Assembly (NCBI GenBank): GCA_016711225.1
Contig: JADJTK010000017.1
Span: 1 to 64,000 of the forward strand
Source: Opitutaceae bacterium
GTDB lineage: Bacteria > Verrucomicrobiota > Verrucomicrobiia > Opitutales > Opitutaceae
Length of the DNA stretch: 64,000 nucleotides
Direction of reading: 5' to 3'
Shown here: positions 60,782 to 64,000 of the stretch, one piece after another
Position numbering within the stretch: the first letter of the stretch is position 1
Layout of the letters: each line of letters starts with the position of its first letter
The notes under the pieces: generated by a model
What the model was told of the DNA's origin: nothing
Seen by the model: the letters and a program-made list of their open reading frames with translations, nothing else
Databases searched by the model: none
Position numbers and translations under genes: made by a program

Positions 60782-61192
60782 ATGTCCGCCCTCCCTTCAG
60801 TCCAACCGCCGCCTTCGGTGGCCGCCCGCTGCAGCTACGCGGCCCATCTCGGCTCCGCGGTGCTCGCGCTGGCCTTCACCGCGCTCGCCTGCGGCGCGGG
60901 CCAACCGCTGCTGTTGTTGCACGCCCTCCTTGCCGCGACCGCGTCCGCGCTGTTCCGCGCAGCTCTGGCCGAAAGTGGACAGCTCACCGCCTGCACCGAG
61001 GAGGACACGACACCAGTCCCAGCCCAGCCGGGCCTGGATTCCACCCAGGCCCGCAAGGCCGCCGCGCTCCGGCAACGCTGCGCCGAACTCGAAGGTCTCC
61101 GCGGCACGCCCCGTTTCGACCCGTGGCAAACACTCGACCTGCGCCGCCAACTGTCGGCGCTGCGCGAACACCGAGACGGGAAAGCCACGTAA
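60782..61192 (+). CDS. Small hypothetical membrane protein
   Basis: 136 residues. Two adjacent membrane segments (LGSAVLALAFTALACGAGQP and LLLLHALLAATASALF) followed by a charged C-terminal half with coiled-coil character (ARKAAALRQRCAELEGLRG, RRQLSALREH). No family recognised. Confidence 0.45.
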   Translation: MSALPSVQPPPSVAARCSYAAHLGSAVLALAFTALACGAGQPLLLLHALLAATASALFRAALAESGQLTACTEEDTTPVPAQPGLDSTQARKAAALRQRCAELEGLRGTPRFDPWQTLDLRRQLSALREHRDGKAT

Positions 61193-61354
61193 CGGCCGTA
61201 CGGGGTCGGCACGACGAACCGCATTCGCTTCGCCCGTTGCGCTCAACCCCGGCCAGCCGGGGGCAAGGGCCCCAGCCCAAGCGGGTATTCCGTTCAACCG
61301 TGCGAACACCACCGGGATTGAGAAGGTGCTCGTTTTACGCCCAACTCGCCGGCG

Positions 61355-62236
61355 ATGAAACCCCTAGTTGCCCTCGCCGTTCTTCTCGGCGCTGCCTCCG
61401 TCCTTCGCGCCGCCCCCGCGCCCGCCACTACGGCAGCAACCAATCCACCCGTAGCCCTCGCCAACACCGAGCTGCGCGTGCTGCCCTTCAAGGGTCCCAA
61501 TCGCCAATACCAGCTGCACATCGCCCTCCCCACTTCATTCGGGGAAAAAAAGGACCAGCGCTACCCGATCATCTACGTGACCGACGGCTACTGGGACCTG
61601 CCGACGATGTACTGCTCCTACAACAATTTCACCTACGACAAGGTCGTACCCGAGTGTATCATCGTGGGCCTAGGCTACGCCGGTGAGAAGCCCGACTACG
61701 GTGTGCTGCGCAACTGGGATCTCTCGCCTGCGCCCGTCTTCGACCAGGGCGAGAATTCCGGCCACGCCGCCGACTTCCTCGCTCTCCTCGAGAAGGAGAT
61801 CATTCCGCTCATGGAACGCGAATACCGCGCCGACCCGAAGCACCGCGTCCTCGCCGGCAGCTCGCTCGGCGGTCTCTTCACCCTGTACACGATGCTCACC
61901 AAGCCCGAACTCTTCGAAGGCTACATCGCCGCCAGCCCCGCCACCGGCGTGGCCGGCGACTGGCTCTTCGCCTACGAGGCGGAATTCGCGAAAGCCAGCC
62001 GCCCGATCAACGCCCGCCTCTTCATGACCGGCGCCGAGTACGAGTGGCCGAAATTCCTCGACGCCATCAAACGCTTCGACACCCGCCTGGCCGGCCGCCA
62101 GTACCAAGGTCTCTCCTACTCCTTCCGCATCATCGACGGCGAACGCCACGCCGGCACCAAGGCCGAGAGCTACGCGCGCGGCCTGCGCTTCGTGCTCGCC
62201 CCCCTCGCCCCCGAGACCGGCCCGGCCAAGGACTAG
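61355..62236 (+). CDS. Secreted alpha/beta-hydrolase esterase
   Basis: 293 residues. Signal peptide (MKPLVALAVLLGAASVLRAA), then an esterase-D-like hydrolase: YPIIYVTDGYW, CIIVGLGYAG, nucleophile elbow LAGSSLGGLFTLY, and the histidine in DGERHAGTKAESYARG. Similar enzymes release ester groups from sugars or siderophores. Substrate unknown; may help deacetylate plant polysaccharides. Confidence 0.8.
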   Translation: MKPLVALAVLLGAASVLRAAPAPATTAATNPPVALANTELRVLPFKGPNRQYQLHIALPTSFGEKKDQRYPIIYVTDGYWDLPTMYCSYNNFTYDKVVPECIIVGLGYAGEKPDYGVLRNWDLSPAPVFDQGENSGHAADFLALLEKEIIPLMEREYRADPKHRVLAGSSLGGLFTLYTMLTKPELFEGYIAASPATGVAGDWLFAYEAEFAKASRPINARLFMTGAEYEWPKFLDAIKRFDTRLAGRQYQGLSYSFRIIDGERHAGTKAESYARGLRFVLAPLAPETGPAKD

Positions 62237-62268
62237 TAGGTCTGCCACAATGGCTGACGCCCGAAGGT

Positions 62269-62294
62269 GGACGCGATTGACCTCAATCGCGTCC
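62269..62294. repeat. Hairpin GGACGCGATTG-acct-CAATCGCGTCC
   Basis: Perfect 11-base stem, 33 bases after the esterase stop. May terminate transcription, though no T run follows. Half of it recurs at 13530-13545. Confidence 0.7.
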
Positions 62295-62447
62295 GACAGC
62301 GTTGCGAACAACGCGGCCCGGCATGGTCCGTTTTGCGAAGCTCAAAAGCCTGGCCGGGAAAGCCCAAACTCACGGTCTGCTTACCCGGTCCCCCCCGTAC
62401 CAGTCTTGCCCCGCCGCTGGAGGGGCTCAGCCTTGTCGTTCTCCCCC

Positions 62448-64000
62448 ATGCCCGCCCTCCCCTCGTTCCTCGCTGCCGCTCCGCGCGCCCTGTTGCTCTT
62501 CAGTCTCCTTCCTCTGGGCGCCGCCGCCCAACCGCCTGTCCCCGTACTGCGCCTCTCCCCCGTCGCCGGACAGCCCGCACAGATGCAGCTGACCCTCGCG
62601 CCGGTGGTGCCGGGCTGGAGCTACAGCGCCGAGTGCTCGACCGACCTAGAAACCTGGACGCCACTCTCCGGCGCCACACTGAGCGACAGCGCCGGCGTGC
62701 GCACGATCACCGACGCGGCGGCGAGTGGCGCGCGCCGCTTCTACCGCGTCGCCGGCCCGAGCCTCGAGGGGTTCCGCAACCCGAATCCCACGCGGGTCTT
62801 CTTCATCGACGCGACGACGGGCAACGACCTTGCGACCGGCACCAGCCCAGCCGCCGCCTGGCGCTCGCTCGACAAAGCACGGCAAAAGGGCCTGAAGGCC
62901 GGCGATGTGGTGCGGCTTGCGCGCGGATCCGTCTGGACGCAGCAGAGCTTCTATTTCGGGGGCGGCTTGGTCGGCACGGCGGCGGCGCCGATCGTCATCG
63001 AAGCGTACGGCGTGGGCGAACCGCCCACGATCGACGACCCGCGCGCGCCGTGGATCGACAGCGACACCGGCGAGCCGGCTCACTTCGACGCGGTCTTCCT
63101 CGACGGGTCCTCGGCCTATGTGCGGGTGTTGGATCTGCGCATTCAAAACGCGCATCCGCAGCGGTCGGGCGTGAACACCGGCTGGTCCAGCCACGACATC
63201 GTCATCGCCGGGGTCGAGATCGCGAACGTGGGCCGAGGCATGGTGATCCGCGGTTCACGCCAGAAAGTGATCGGCTGCCTCATCCGCGACCTCGTGGCCC
63301 CGACGGCAGCAGCCGAGGGCATCAATTTCTTCGGTACCGACCAGGAGTTCGCCTGGAATCGCTTCATCAACTGCCACTCGGTGCGCGCGAACGGCGACGA
63401 CGGCAACGCGTTCGAGTTCTTCGAGCCGGGCAAGGTCGCGCGGGATATCCGAATCCACCACAACGTGATCGACCGCTGCTTCGGATTCATGGAACTCGAC
63501 AGTACCGTCGACGGGCTGACGATCGCCTTCAACCTCTACGTCAACAGCCCGAACGAGGCGCTTGAGTTCCACCTCGACGACTCCGAGCGCCAGGGAACGG
63601 TCGACTCGTACAAGAACACGCGAATCGAAAACAACACCTTCGTGCCATTGACCAACGCTCATCTGAACGGCTGGGGCATCATCGGGCTGCTCAGTTCGCA
63701 GGGCGCCGGCGATCCGCCGATCGTGCCCGCCAACCACAGCATCAGCGTCCGCAACAACGTCTTCGTCACCGCCTATCGCGTGACGACGGACAACCTGCTC
63801 GGAGCGAGCTTCGCTCACGACCACAACCTCATCCGGCTGGTCGGGACCGGGCAGCGCGGCGACTGGCCGCTCGGCGCCGGCGAGGTAGTCGCCGATCCGA
63901 AGTTCGCGGACGCCGCTCGCGGCGACTTCCGCCTCGCGACCGGCAGCCCGGCGATCGATGCCGGCGCGGTGGCAAACTACTCCTACGACCTGCTCGGTAC
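62448..64000 (+). CDS. Secreted right-handed beta-helix protein (cut by window edge)
   Basis: At least 517 residues, open to the right edge. Signal peptide (FLAAAPRALLLFSLLPLGAA), a Verrucomicrobial adhesion-like module with STDLETWTPLSG and RRFYRVAGP (related to the STDLIQWTEA module in the cellulase), then a parallel beta-helix of the pectate-lyase style: FFIDATTGNDLATGTSP, AAWRSLDKARQKGLKAGDVV, HHNVIDRCFGFMELD, NNTFVPLTNAHLNGW. Likely a polysaccharide lyase or hydrolase on uronic-acid or similar polymers. End missing. Confidence 0.8.
   Translation, partial: MPALPSFLAAAPRALLLFSLLPLGAAAQPPVPVLRLSPVAGQPAQMQLTLAPVVPGWSYSAECSTDLETWTPLSGATLSDSAGVRTITDAAASGARRFYRVAGPSLEGFRNPNPTRVFFIDATTGNDLATGTSPAAAWRSLDKARQKGLKAGDVVRLARGSVWTQQSFYFGGGLVGTAAAPIVIEAYGVGEPPTIDDPRAPWIDSDTGEPAHFDAVFLDGSSAYVRVLDLRIQNAHPQRSGVNTGWSSHDIVIAGVEIANVGRGMVIRGSRQKVIGCLIRDLVAPTAAAEGINFFGTDQEFAWNRFINCHSVRANGDDGNAFEFFEPGKVARDIRIHHNVIDRCFGFMELDSTVDGLTIAFNLYVNSPNEALEFHLDDSERQGTVDSYKNTRIENNTFVPLTNAHLNGWGIIGLLSSQGAGDPPIVPANHSISVRNNVFVTAYRVTTDNLLGASFAHDHNLIRLVGTGQRGDWPLGAGEVVADPKFADAARGDFRLATGSPAIDAGAVANYSYDLLG

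Noticed and set aside
60572..60790. Cobalamin riboswitch upstream of meaB
   Set aside because: Looked for a B12-box-like segment and long leader; none seen.

Overview
The window is GC-rich bacterial chromosome and most likely comes from a Verrucomicrobiota member close to the Opitutaceae. This is inferred from four things: a microcompartment locus of the Planctomycetes-Verrucomicrobia (PVM) sugar type, TonB-plug proteins carrying the LSPFEV / TELKDIG-SVVT signature, PEP-CTERM and FGGY-kinase styles, and intergenic DNA packed with small palindromic repeats. Almost no start codon has a Shine-Dalgarno sequence; most are preceded by short C/T-rich leaders.

Layout. 1-4.1 kb: small orphan genes, mainly lipoproteins, two of them broken. 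4.1-5.3 kb: repeats only. 5.3-11.3 kb: one giant secreted cellulase with GH9 and GH48 catalytic modules in one chain. 11.7-15 kb: a DUF167 protein and, on the minus strand, two secreted pectin-related genes (a DUF6250-type protein and a PL22-type oligogalacturonate lyase). 15.3-28.7 kb: a PVM-type bacterial microcompartment operon with three hexamer and three pentamer shell proteins, PduL, acetate kinase, CoA-acylating aldehyde dehydrogenase, two class II aldolases, a lactate/malate dehydrogenase, a frameshifted rhamnulokinase and L-rhamnose isomerase, plus a DeoR regulator. 28.9-31.8 kb: LutABC lactate oxidation. 32-39.4 kb: an L-fucose block (permease, lactonase-type amidohydrolase, fucose isomerase family protein, aldo/keto reductase, mutarotase, AraC regulator, zinc alcohol dehydrogenase).

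39.4-49 kb holds the least familiar part: four minus-strand genes in which TonB-plug signatures are combined with a von Willebrand A domain, with a VIT-vWA pair plus a whole outer-membrane barrel, with a stand-alone barrel, or with a SIMPL-like domain. Three of the four are preceded, at a nearly constant distance, by the same triple TGACAA direct repeat, so they look like one regulon. A tRNA-Gly and an ExbB-ExbD-TonB operon follow at 49.4-51.7 kb. 51.9-62.2 kb is mostly housekeeping: tmk, DNA polymerase III delta prime, zinc-free L31 and L36, a PEP-CTERM protein, a Nif3-like protein, aroQ, a NusG paralogue, a thioesterase, PilC/GspF, MeaB, an esterase. A beta-helix protein runs off the right edge.

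How it fits together. Secreted cellulase and pectin enzymes release sugars. Deoxy sugars (L-rhamnose, L-fucose) are isomerised, phosphorylated and cleaved to DHAP and L-lactaldehyde. Inside the compartment lactaldehyde would go to lactyl-CoA, lactyl-phosphate and lactate with ATP gain, and LutABC would oxidise lactate to pyruvate. This pathway reading is inference from gene content.
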